Source: Nannocystaceae bacterium
GTDB lineage: Bacteria > Myxococcota_A > Polyangia > Nannocystales > Nannocystaceae
Direction of reading: 5' to 3'
NCBI GenBank assembly: GCA_016763875.1
Contig: JAESSZ010000198.1
Location: forward strand, 1 to 5,147
DNA length: 5,147 nucleotides
The notes under the pieces are model-generated. The model saw nothing but the letters and a program-made list of their open reading frames with translations. It ran no database searches and was not told the DNA's origin. A program made the position numbers and the translations under genes. Below are positions 1 through 5,147 of this stretch, in pieces. Each line of letters starts with the position of its first letter. Within the stretch, counting starts at the first letter, position 1.

Positions 1-423
1 GGAAAACGATCGCAGCGGTCGCTTGACGGCGTGACGAAGGCCGACGGTTTCGATGAGTTCGTCGATACGACGTCGACGCGGTCGCGCGGCCAGGCCATAC
101 AGGCGCCCGACCATGTCGAGCAGTTCGACCACCGAGAGATAGTCGTAGAAGTAGGGGTTCTCCGGGAGGTAACCGACACGGGCCTTGGCGGCTCTGTCGC
201 CCGCGCTGGCGCCAAACAATTCGGCGCGCCCCGCACTGGGGAAGATCAAGCCCATCAAGATCTTGATCGTGGTGGTCTTCCCCGCCCCGTTGGGCCCCAG
301 AAACCCGAAGATTTCCCCCGGTTGAACCGACATGGAGATCCCACGCAATGCCTCCGTTCGGCGGCGCGCAAAGCCCCGTACGAACGTTTTCCGCAGGTTT
401 TCGACTGTCAGGACCGCGGGCAT
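1..423 (-). CDS. ABC transporter ATP-binding protein (partial, C-terminus off window)
   Basis: This is the N-terminal 141 residues of an ABC ATPase that would energise a membrane permease from the cytoplasmic face. It starts MPAVLTVENLRKTF at the ATG at 423-421 and reads without a stop to the left edge. Residues 43-51 are a perfect Walker A motif (GPNGAGKTT). The Q-loop region reads VGYLPENPYFYDYLS (83-97), with Glu88 where many ABC ATPases have Gln; GYLPE is common in the ABC-2 exporter, GldA/NosF-like branch. The frame stops at RSFS (138-141), just where the family's signature motif, Walker B and H-loop should follow, so those cannot be checked. The ribosome binding site is weak (GAGC about 9 bases before the ATG), and the frame is open further upstream, but the family's usual N-terminus begins here. 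Its permease partner would lie beyond position 1. The transported substrate cannot be told from this fragment. Confidence 0.94.
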   Translation of the reverse strand, partial: MPAVLTVENLRKTFVRGFARRRTEALRGISMSVQPGEIFGFLGPNGAGKTTTIKILMGLIFPSAGRAELFGASAGDRAAKARVGYLPENPYFYDYLSVVELLDMVGRLYGLAARPRRRRIDELIETVGLRHAVKRPLRSFS

Positions 424-490
424 ACCAAGCTTGCTCGCACCTCGGGCTTGCTCCCCGGCGCGATGGCGACAACGATACGATGAAGCGTCC
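424..490. promoter_or_regulatory. Divergent intergenic region, presumed to hold two promoters
   Basis: This 67-base gap separates the ATG of the minus-strand ABC ATPase from the GTG of the plus-strand DUF4159 gene, so transcription of both must start in or near it. I see only weak -10-like hexamers around 473-481 (TACGAT on plus, TATCGT on minus) and no -35 partner at proper spacing. There is no clear operator palindrome. The call rests on gene orientation, not on a recognised promoter sequence. Confidence 0.4.
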
Positions 491-1435
491 GTGCGAGTCG
501 ACCGTCGCAACTTCTTGATCCAACTGTCCCGGGGCGGCGCCGCAGCCCTCGGCGGACTCGTCGTGGGCGGGGGCATCGGCGCGACGGCCTCTGGCGAGCC
601 GGACTCAGTCGAGCCAGGCGCGGGTGAAGCAACCGTCCCCGAAGCGGCCGTCCCGAGAGTAGATCCTCCCGCAGATCCAACCCTTGCTGCCCCGGCCCCG
701 CTGCCCCCCACGGGTGCCGACGATCCGTGGCTCTCGCACCGGGGACTTATCCCCGGGGGCCCCACGATCACGCTGGATCTGCCGCAACTGCGGTACGACG
801 GTCTTTGGAATCCCCGGCCGGGGGCCATGCGGGTGCTGGCCCGCGAACTCCGACTCCGCACGCGCCTCGAACCGAGCCATGAGCCAACGATCGTCGACGG
901 CAACGATGAGGCTCTGTTTCAAACCCCGTTCCTTTATGTCGCGGGCGACGGCGAGTTGCCCCCACTGGGCCTGCAGGTCGAGGGACGCCTGCGGCGATTC
1001 ATGGATCTCGGAGGCCTGATCCTTTTTGATGCCGCCGACGGAGGGACCGCCCCCGGTTTCGTCCGCGACGTCAAATCGTTGCTCGGCCGCATCGCGCCTG
1101 CAAGCACCGTCGCGCCCGTGGGCCCCGACCACGTGCTGTATCGAAGTTTCTACCTGGTCGATACGCCCATGGGCCGCACGCGCACCGCCGACCACATCCT
1201 CGGAGTCCAGGAGGAAGGACGACTCAAGGCACTGATAATGCGCAACGATCTCGGCGGCGCCCTCGCCGAAACGCCCGATGGTCTCGCGGCGTATCCGTCG
1301 ACACCGGGGGGAGCGACGCAGCGTGAGTGGGCTATCCGCTTCGGCGTCAACATCCTGCTGTACGCAACCTGCACCGACTACAAAGCGGATCGGGCCCACG
1401 TAGAGACACTGCTGCGGGCCCGACGCTGGCGCTAG
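491..1435 (+). CDS. Tat-exported DUF4159 domain protein
   Basis: The 314-residue protein begins MRVDRRNFLIQLSRGG: a twin-arginine motif (R5-R6-N-F-L) followed by an Ala/Gly hydrophobic stretch (17-33) and a possible AxA cleavage site near residue 33, so export by the Tat pathway is likely. A Pro/Ala-rich linker (about 36-75) leads to the domain. DUF4159 hallmarks are LPQLRYDGLWNPRPGA (97-112), TPFLYVAGDGE (145-155), FMDLGGLILFDAADGG (170-185), LYRSFY (216-221) and WAIRFGVNILLYATC (280-294). The family is thought to have a GATase/Rossmann-like fold; no enzyme activity is established. The GTG at 491 is chosen because it places RR at the extreme N-terminus; an in-frame ATG at 332 would overlap the opposite ABC gene by 92 bases and bury the signal. 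No strong Shine-Dalgarno precedes the GTG. It is followed after 14 bases by the VWA/GATase-like gene, a known partner type. Confidence 0.86.
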   Translation: MRVDRRNFLIQLSRGGAAALGGLVVGGGIGATASGEPDSVEPGAGEATVPEAAVPRVDPPADPTLAAPAPLPPTGADDPWLSHRGLIPGGPTITLDLPQLRYDGLWNPRPGAMRVLARELRLRTRLEPSHEPTIVDGNDEALFQTPFLYVAGDGELPPLGLQVEGRLRRFMDLGGLILFDAADGGTAPGFVRDVKSLLGRIAPASTVAPVGPDHVLYRSFYLVDTPMGRTRTADHILGVQEEGRLKALIMRNDLGGALAETPDGLAAYPSTPGGATQREWAIRFGVNILLYATCTDYKADRAHVETLLRARRWR

Positions 1436-1438
1436 GAG
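1434..1438 (+). promoter_or_regulatory. Ribosome binding site of the VWA/GATase-like gene
   Basis: AGGAG lies 11 bases before the ATG at 1450 and shares two bases with the TAG stop codon (1433-1435) of the DUF4159 gene. It decides the start at 1450 over the upstream in-frame possibilities, which would overlap the DUF4159 coding end, and suggests translational coupling of the two genes. Confidence 0.7.
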
Positions 1439-1449
1439 CCACGAAACTT

Positions 1450-3891
1450 ATGGAGCGTTGGACACTCGCCGCCGGACACATGCCACCGTTGTGGACCCTG
1501 GGGTTGCTCACCCTGGTGGTCGTGGTGGCGATCTCGGAGGCCGCTTGGACGTTCACGCGCCCGCGAGCCACCCGACCGCGTCGCATTGGGCTCGCGATCC
1601 TGGCGCTGCGCCTGGTGGCCGTGCTCGCCCTTGTCGGGCTGACGCTGGAGGTCACGCTACGCATCGAGCAAGTCACCCCGTCGGGCCGACGCGTCGTGGT
1701 TTTGGTGGACCGCTCGGCCTCCATGGCGTTGGCCGATGCAGAGGTCACGGGCGGGGCGACGACGCGGCGCCAGACCCGAGCCGAGGCGGTGTGGAAAGCC
1801 AGCTCGGACGCGCGCGTCGCATGGCGCGACGACGGTATCGTGCTCGACGTCCGAACATTCGACCTCAGCACGCACCCGCTGGCGGGCGAGCTGGCCGAGA
1901 CGCTGACTGCGACGCCCGATGGCGCAGCGTCAGATCTTGCGGGCGCGCTGTCGGAACTCGCACAGCCAGGCAGACGCGAGACCACGCCCTTGGCCGGGGT
2001 GGTCGTGATCTCGGACGGTTTGGTTGCGTCCGACGACGCCGCCGACGGCCACGTCCAAACGGTTGCGCAATCTCTGGGGGTCCCCATCACAACCGTGGCC
2101 ACGGGCGCACCGGCCATCATCGACGTGAGCGTCGCCAACGTCCGCGCGGGCGAGTTTGCATTCGTCGAAAATGTGGTCGAGTTTGAAGCTGCGATTGTCG
2201 CGCACGGACTGGCGGGGGCTGCGACCACGGTGCAACTGAGACGCGATGGCGAACTCGTCAGCGAGACTCGCATCCGCCTCCCGGCAGACGGGATCCAGCG
2301 CGACGTCCACTTCGAGGTCGCCCCCGACCGGGTCGGACAGTTCGTCTACGAGATCGTCGTCCCCGGCATGGAGGGAGAAGCGACCCAAGCCAACAACCGA
2401 CGCGCCTTCGTAGTCAAAGTGCTGCGCGACAAGGTTCGCGTGCTGCATGTTGCGGGACGCCCAGATTGGGATGTCCGCGCCCTACGCAGCCTTCTGCGCC
2501 GCGACCCCAACGTCGAGTTGCTGAGCTACTACATCCTCCGGGGCATCGACGACATCTCGCGCGAAGACACGACCGCGCCGCTGTCGTTGATCCCTTTCCC
2601 AACCGAAGAATTGTTTGAAGAGCAGCTCGGCTCGTTTGACCTGGTCATCCTGCACAACTTCGACGCCGTCCGTCATCACGTTGGTCAGTACGTCGACAAC
2701 ATGGCCCGGTATGTTCTCGAAGGCGGCGCACTGGTCTTGATCGGGGGCGACCTGGGTCTCGCCGACGGCGGCTACGCAACCCCGGCGATGGCGGCAGTGA
2801 TGCCCATCGACTCACGAGACCGCGCCGGGCTCACCGAGGGCCGATTTCGTCCGGGCCTGACGGATGCGGGACGACGGCATCCGATTACCGCGTGGCTCGC
2901 CGCCGCCGAGGGGACGTCGTGGGAGGCGCTTCCGGAACTCTCGGACTTCAACCGGCTCAGCATGACGTCGCGGCCCGCGACGATCGGCGCCTCCGCGCTG
3001 TTGGTCCACCCGGACGACAGCGACGCATCGGGACAACCCCGCCCGATCCTCGCGGTCGCGGAACCTGGCCGCGGCCGCACGATGGTGCTGGCAACCGGCT
3101 CGACGTGGCGACTGGGCTTTGCCCCGGATCTCCCGCTCATCGACGGCGCTCGGCCTTACGATTTGCTGTGGCTCGGCGCGGTGCGCTGGCTGCTTCGGGA
3201 TGACAGCTCTGGACGGCTACGGCTGGAGACCGATCGACCCCGATACCGCGTAGGAGAGACGGTCGAGTTGCGTGTCGAGACCGCGACAGCCTCGTACTCC
3301 CCCGAACCTGCGGTCGATGTCACCTGGTCGGTCCGTCGCCTCGACGCATCGTCCGCGGTAGCGACGGACGACGATGCGCCGGACCCCAGCGCTGCGCCGC
3401 CATTGCGCGGAGGAGAGTGGACCACCGATGGTTTGGGACGCGCGCGCGAGTCCCTGCAGGCGCTACCCGTCGGAGCCTACGAGGCCATCGCTCGACGAAC
3501 ACCGGCCGCAGACGAGACCGACACGCACGACGACACCAGGGACGACACAAGCGACGACGGTCGTTCGGCGCTGAGTCAGCACGAGTCGCGGCGCGTGTTC
3601 ATTGTTGAGCCCCCGGGACGTGAACTGGCGCGCGTGGACGCCGATCCCGGGACCGATCGCCTGCGGCGCCTCGCCGAAGCGGCGCACGGCGAGGCACTTT
3701 CGGTCGTCGCAGGCGACACGTTGCCGCGCGCGCTGCCGCTGGCTGACCCGTCGAATCTACTCGCCACCGACGGCATGCGCGTGGACACCCGACGCGACGT
3801 CCCCCTGTGGAACGGATGGCTCGCGCTGGTGGTGCTAGTGGGCGCATTCGGAGGCGAATGGCTCGTGCGGCGACGCCACGGCGAGCTTTAG
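1450..3891 (+). CDS. Membrane-anchored VWA / glutamine amidotransferase-like protein
   Basis: This 813-residue protein has two N-terminal membrane helices (about 14-32 and 46-66) and one near the C-terminus (787-805), with the large middle part expected outside the cytoplasm. Residues 82-217 form a von Willebrand factor A domain with a MIDAS motif: D87-R-S89-A-S91, S161-D162 at the usual Thr position, and D189-G190. An Ig-like strand-rich region follows (about 225-326). From K328 a class I glutamine-amidotransferase-like fold begins (VRVLHVAGRPDWDVRAL; LVILHNFDA at 398-406; GGALVLIGGD at 425-434) and runs to about 580. A second Ig-like region (590-680) and an Asp/Thr-rich stretch (688-704) lead to the C-terminal helix. 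The whole protein has no cysteine, so the amidotransferase fold lacks its nucleophile and is presumably a binding or scaffold module. Metal and ligand binding by the VWA domain is inferred. The start at 1450 has an AGGAG and is coupled to the DUF4159 gene. Confidence 0.9.
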   Translation: MERWTLAAGHMPPLWTLGLLTLVVVVAISEAAWTFTRPRATRPRRIGLAILALRLVAVLALVGLTLEVTLRIEQVTPSGRRVVVLVDRSASMALADAEVTGGATTRRQTRAEAVWKASSDARVAWRDDGIVLDVRTFDLSTHPLAGELAETLTATPDGAASDLAGALSELAQPGRRETTPLAGVVVISDGLVASDDAADGHVQTVAQSLGVPITTVATGAPAIIDVSVANVRAGEFAFVENVVEFEAAIVAHGLAGAATTVQLRRDGELVSETRIRLPADGIQRDVHFEVAPDRVGQFVYEIVVPGMEGEATQANNRRAFVVKVLRDKVRVLHVAGRPDWDVRALRSLLRRDPNVELLSYYILRGIDDISREDTTAPLSLIPFPTEELFEEQLGSFDLVILHNFDAVRHHVGQYVDNMARYVLEGGALVLIGGDLGLADGGYATPAMAAVMPIDSRDRAGLTEGRFRPGLTDAGRRHPITAWLAAAEGTSWEALPELSDFNRLSMTSRPATIGASALLVHPDDSDASGQPRPILAVAEPGRGRTMVLATGSTWRLGFAPDLPLIDGARPYDLLWLGAVRWLLRDDSSGRLRLETDRPRYRVGETVELRVETATASYSPEPAVDVTWSVRRLDASSAVATDDDAPDPSAAPPLRGGEWTTDGLGRARESLQALPVGAYEAIARRTPAADETDTHDDTRDDTSDDGRSALSQHESRRVFIVEPPGRELARVDADPGTDRLRRLAEAAHGEALSVVAGDTLPRALPLADPSNLLATDGMRVDTRRDVPLWNGWLALVVLVGAFGGEWLVRRRHGEL
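3511..3561 (+). other. Asp/Thr-rich low-complexity segment in the VWA protein
   Basis: Residues 688-704 of the VWA/GATase-like protein read DETDTHDDTRDDTSDDG, an imperfect repeat of DD-T/S units made of GAC, AC- and related codons. It sits between the second Ig-like region and the C-terminal membrane-proximal part. It looks like a flexible acidic linker; Ca2+ binding is conceivable but no complete EF-hand or DxDxDG motif is present. Confidence 0.6.
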
Positions 3892-3913
3892 CGGCGGCTG
3901 CAGCGATGCGCGG
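3892..3913. other. Convergent intergenic gap without a recognisable terminator
   Basis: Only 22 bases separate the stop of the plus-strand VWA gene from the stop of the minus-strand LmeA-like gene. The short palindrome GCTGCAGC is the only symmetry I see, and there is no T-run on either strand, so no intrinsic terminator can be called. Confidence 0.6.
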
Positions 3914-4573
3914 TCACGACGGGCCGATTGCCACCCTCACGGCTGGGGGAAGCTCGGTCACGTCACAACGCAGCGCGAGCTTGCCTTCGAGCACCTCGAC
4001 CGCGGGTGTGCAGGGCAGAATATCTTCGTCCGGAAGATCGAATCGGATCGCCCGAAAGCCAGGTATCGGCGCCACGAGCAGGACGTGACGACCCTCAACT
4101 TTGAGCGTCGCGAAAAACGTACGTCCATCGGGCGTGATGACCTTGACCATGCCCGCTGCAAACTCGACGGGCGTGCCCACCGCCTCCGACACAGCACCTT
4201 GCGAGACCGTGCCCGTCAGCGTTGCGCGGCCAATCCCGGTGACCACGATGCGCTGGTCCGACCACAGCGCATCGGTATCGAGCGCGACGTCATGCACCAA
4301 CAACTCGAGTTCGTCGGCCTGCACACCACCGCTGAGCACCCTGTCCACCGTCACGGTGATCTGCTCGATGCGTCCCGTGGCCACCGCGAACATCAACGGC
4401 CACGCGTCGATCGAGACCGTGACCTCCCCCGCGCCAACAACCGCGTCCGCGATCCGTCGCTGCGCCTGATCCTCGGCGTACGCCAAAGCCCGCGAGTCCG
4501 CGTAGAGCGCCCCGGCAACCAACAACCCAAGAAGCAAGCCAACCACGCCCAACACCACGACGAGCTTCTTCAC
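3914..4573 (-). CDS. LmeA-like (DUF2993) membrane-anchored lipid-binding protein
   Basis: The 219-residue protein starts MKKLVVVLGVVGLLLGLLVA, a short basic n-region and a single long hydrophobic segment (about 4-25), so it is either membrane-anchored or secreted. After it comes the pattern of DUF2993: ALAYAEDQAQRRIADAV, then VTVSIDAWPLMFAVATGRIEQITVTVD, then alternating hydrophobic strands including ADELELLVHDVALD. Actinobacterial LmeA of this family binds phospholipid and takes part in lipoglycan maturation; that exact role should not be carried over to this organism. Two cysteines near the end (C188 and C203, in LPCTP and LRCDV) could form a disulfide outside the cytoplasm. I chose the GTG at 4573 because it gives a clean signal; an in-frame GTG at 4618 would add 15 residues of unlikely sequence and start at the edge of a hairpin. 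Neither start has a good ribosome binding site. It lies 69 bases downstream of the FHA gene on the same strand. Confidence 0.75.
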   Translation of the reverse strand: MKKLVVVLGVVGLLLGLLVAGALYADSRALAYAEDQAQRRIADAVVGAGEVTVSIDAWPLMFAVATGRIEQITVTVDRVLSGGVQADELELLVHDVALDTDALWSDQRIVVTGIGRATLTGTVSQGAVSEAVGTPVEFAAGMVKVITPDGRTFFATLKVEGRHVLLVAPIPGFRAIRFDLPDEDILPCTPAVEVLEGKLALRCDVTELPPAVRVAIGPS

Positions 4574-4617
4574 CCCAACAGTATGCCCCGCGCCAGACCC
4601 AACGCACCGTCGCCCCA

Positions 4618-4637
4618 CCCCCCAAGCCCGCGGGGGG
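4618..4637 (-). repeat. GC-only inverted repeat between FHA and LmeA-like genes
   Basis: Six C at 4618-4623 and six G at 4632-4637 can pair over an 8-base loop, just after the FHA stop codon in the direction of transcription. No T-run follows on the minus strand, so it is not a standard Rho-independent terminator; it could slow polymerase, stabilise the upstream message end, or simply reflect base composition. Confidence 0.4.
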
Positions 4638-4642
4638 CAAAA

Positions 4643-5147
4643 CTAATGCAGCTTCACGCCTCGGTTGGGTACCCAAGCGAGCTCGAAGTGGCCGAGCATG
4701 ACTGGGGTGTCCTCGGTCAGTCGCACCACCGCGTGGCTGGGTCCCTCGGTCATGCCCGAGGGCCGCACCCCGTTGGTGCTCGCCAGATCGTAGACCAACA
4801 GTGAGCGCGGGGCTTCCTCGGAAACCAGCGCATGGACGCGGGAGAGGTTGCGGCCGTGGCCCGCAAGCGAGCATCGGTCACTGTAGCGACCGATCAGCAG
4901 ACCGCGCTGCAGTTGCCGACTATCGAGCTCAAGTTCGCGTACTTCTTCACCACGGCCCGACGGCTTGGTCGATCGCAGCCGAAGCACCCCGCGCGGTTGA
5001 GGGCGAGCATCGACATCGAGCCCCCGGTACCCGCCATACTCTCGCGGCTCATCAACGCCGATATGCGCGACTCCAGGCTCAGAGGTCGCGCTAGTGGCGA
5101 GACGAACCCCCGTGCCCGACGTACCGAGGCCGGTGAGTTTTTGAAAC
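4643..5147 (-). CDS. FHA domain protein (partial, N-terminus off window)
   Basis: The frame runs from the right edge to a TAG at 4643-4645 with no stop, giving 167 visible residues. An FHA domain, a phosphothreonine-peptide binding fold, fills about residues 53-165. Its key positions are all present: G86-R87 in LLIGRYSD, S102-R-V-H105 in LSRVHALV, and S123-T-N125-G in DLASTNG, so binding should be intact. Residues 1-52 are Gly/Thr/Pro-rich without a recognised fold. An in-frame GTG at 4987 (residue 54) could be a start, but it has no ribosome binding site and would begin exactly at the first FHA strand, while the frame stays open 160 bases further up with no ATG, GTG or TTG. I therefore treat the gene as beginning beyond the window. 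FHA proteins usually act with Ser/Thr kinases; none is visible here. The LmeA-like gene follows 69 bases downstream. Confidence 0.88.
   Translation of the reverse strand, partial: FQKLTGLGTSGTGVRLATSATSEPGVAHIGVDEPREYGGYRGLDVDARPQPRGVLRLRSTKPSGRGEEVRELELDSRQLQRGLLIGRYSDRCSLAGHGRNLSRVHALVSEEAPRSLLVYDLASTNGVRPSGMTEGPSHAVVRLTEDTPVMLGHFELAWVPNRGVKLH

Noticed and set aside
448..481. Possible sigma-70 promoter (TTGCTC and TACGAT)
   Set aside because: The spacing between the two hexamers is about 22 bases and both match the consensus poorly, so it is not callable.
31..483. 150-residue plus-strand open frame
   Set aside because: It is antisense to the ABC ATPase, whose Walker A motif lies on the minus strand, and its translation shows no recognisable domain.
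605..1399. 264-residue minus-strand open frame opposite the DUF4159 gene
   Set aside because: The plus strand carries the conserved DUF4159 motifs; the antisense frame is open because of high GC and has no family-like sequence.
1347..2273. 308-residue minus-strand open frame
   Set aside because: Its Ser/Thr/Ala/Arg-rich translation is typical of a GC-rich shadow frame, and it lies opposite the membrane helices and VWA motif of the real gene.
4085..4804. 239-residue plus-strand open frame
   Set aside because: It spans the LmeA-like gene, the gap and part of the FHA gene in antisense, with an Arg/His-rich composition and no domain.
4290..4874. 194-residue minus-strand open frame in another frame of the FHA and LmeA-like genes
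   Set aside because: It crosses the end of the FHA gene and the gap out of frame; Gly/Arg-rich low-information sequence.
1..5147. Insertion sequences, CRISPR arrays, tRNA/rRNA genes, attachment sites
   Set aside because: I saw no transposase-like protein, no regularly spaced repeats, no tRNA-like or rRNA-like stretch and no long direct repeats on reading the window.

Overview
The window is a GC-rich (by eye about two thirds G+C), densely coding bacterial chromosome segment with no RNA gene, mobile element, CRISPR array or long repeat that I can see. The mix of genes would fit a myxobacterium-like or other deltaproteobacterial-type genome: a Tat-exported DUF4159 protein, a large membrane VWA/glutamine-amidotransferase-like protein, an LmeA-like DUF2993 lipoidal-binding protein and an FHA signalling protein. 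This placement is an inference from gene content and composition, not from a phylogenetic marker.

Layout. (1) Positions 1-423, minus strand: the first 141 residues of an ABC-transporter ATPase, cut by the left edge before its signature motif. (2) Positions 424-490: a 67-base divergent intergenic gap. (3) Positions 491-1435 and 1450-3891, plus strand: a two-gene unit, DUF4159 protein then VWA/GATase-like protein, 14 bases apart, with the second gene's ribosome binding site overlapping the first gene's stop codon. (4) Positions 3892-3913: a 22-base convergent gap without a recognisable terminator. (5) Positions 3914-4573 (or 4618) and 4643-5147, minus strand: an FHA-domain protein running in from the right edge, followed by the DUF2993/LmeA-like protein, with a GC-rich inverted repeat between them.

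How they may work together. DUF4159 proteins and VWA/GATase-like membrane proteins are known to sit together, usually in larger clusters with MoxR-type AAA ATPases and DUF58 proteins. Both are predicted to act at or outside the cytoplasmic membrane, and both look like ligand- or metal-binding, non-catalytic scaffolds (the 813-residue VWA protein has no cysteine at all, so it cannot be an amidotransferase). The neighbouring ABC ATPase may belong to the same envelope-related neighbourhood. The FHA protein and LmeA-like protein form a separate minus-strand pair, with no clear functional tie to the VWA pair. I found no convincing new defence or mobile system. The most noteworthy points are the reduced DUF4159-VWA pair, the cysteine-free GATase-like domain and the FHA frame that stays open beyond its apparent start.
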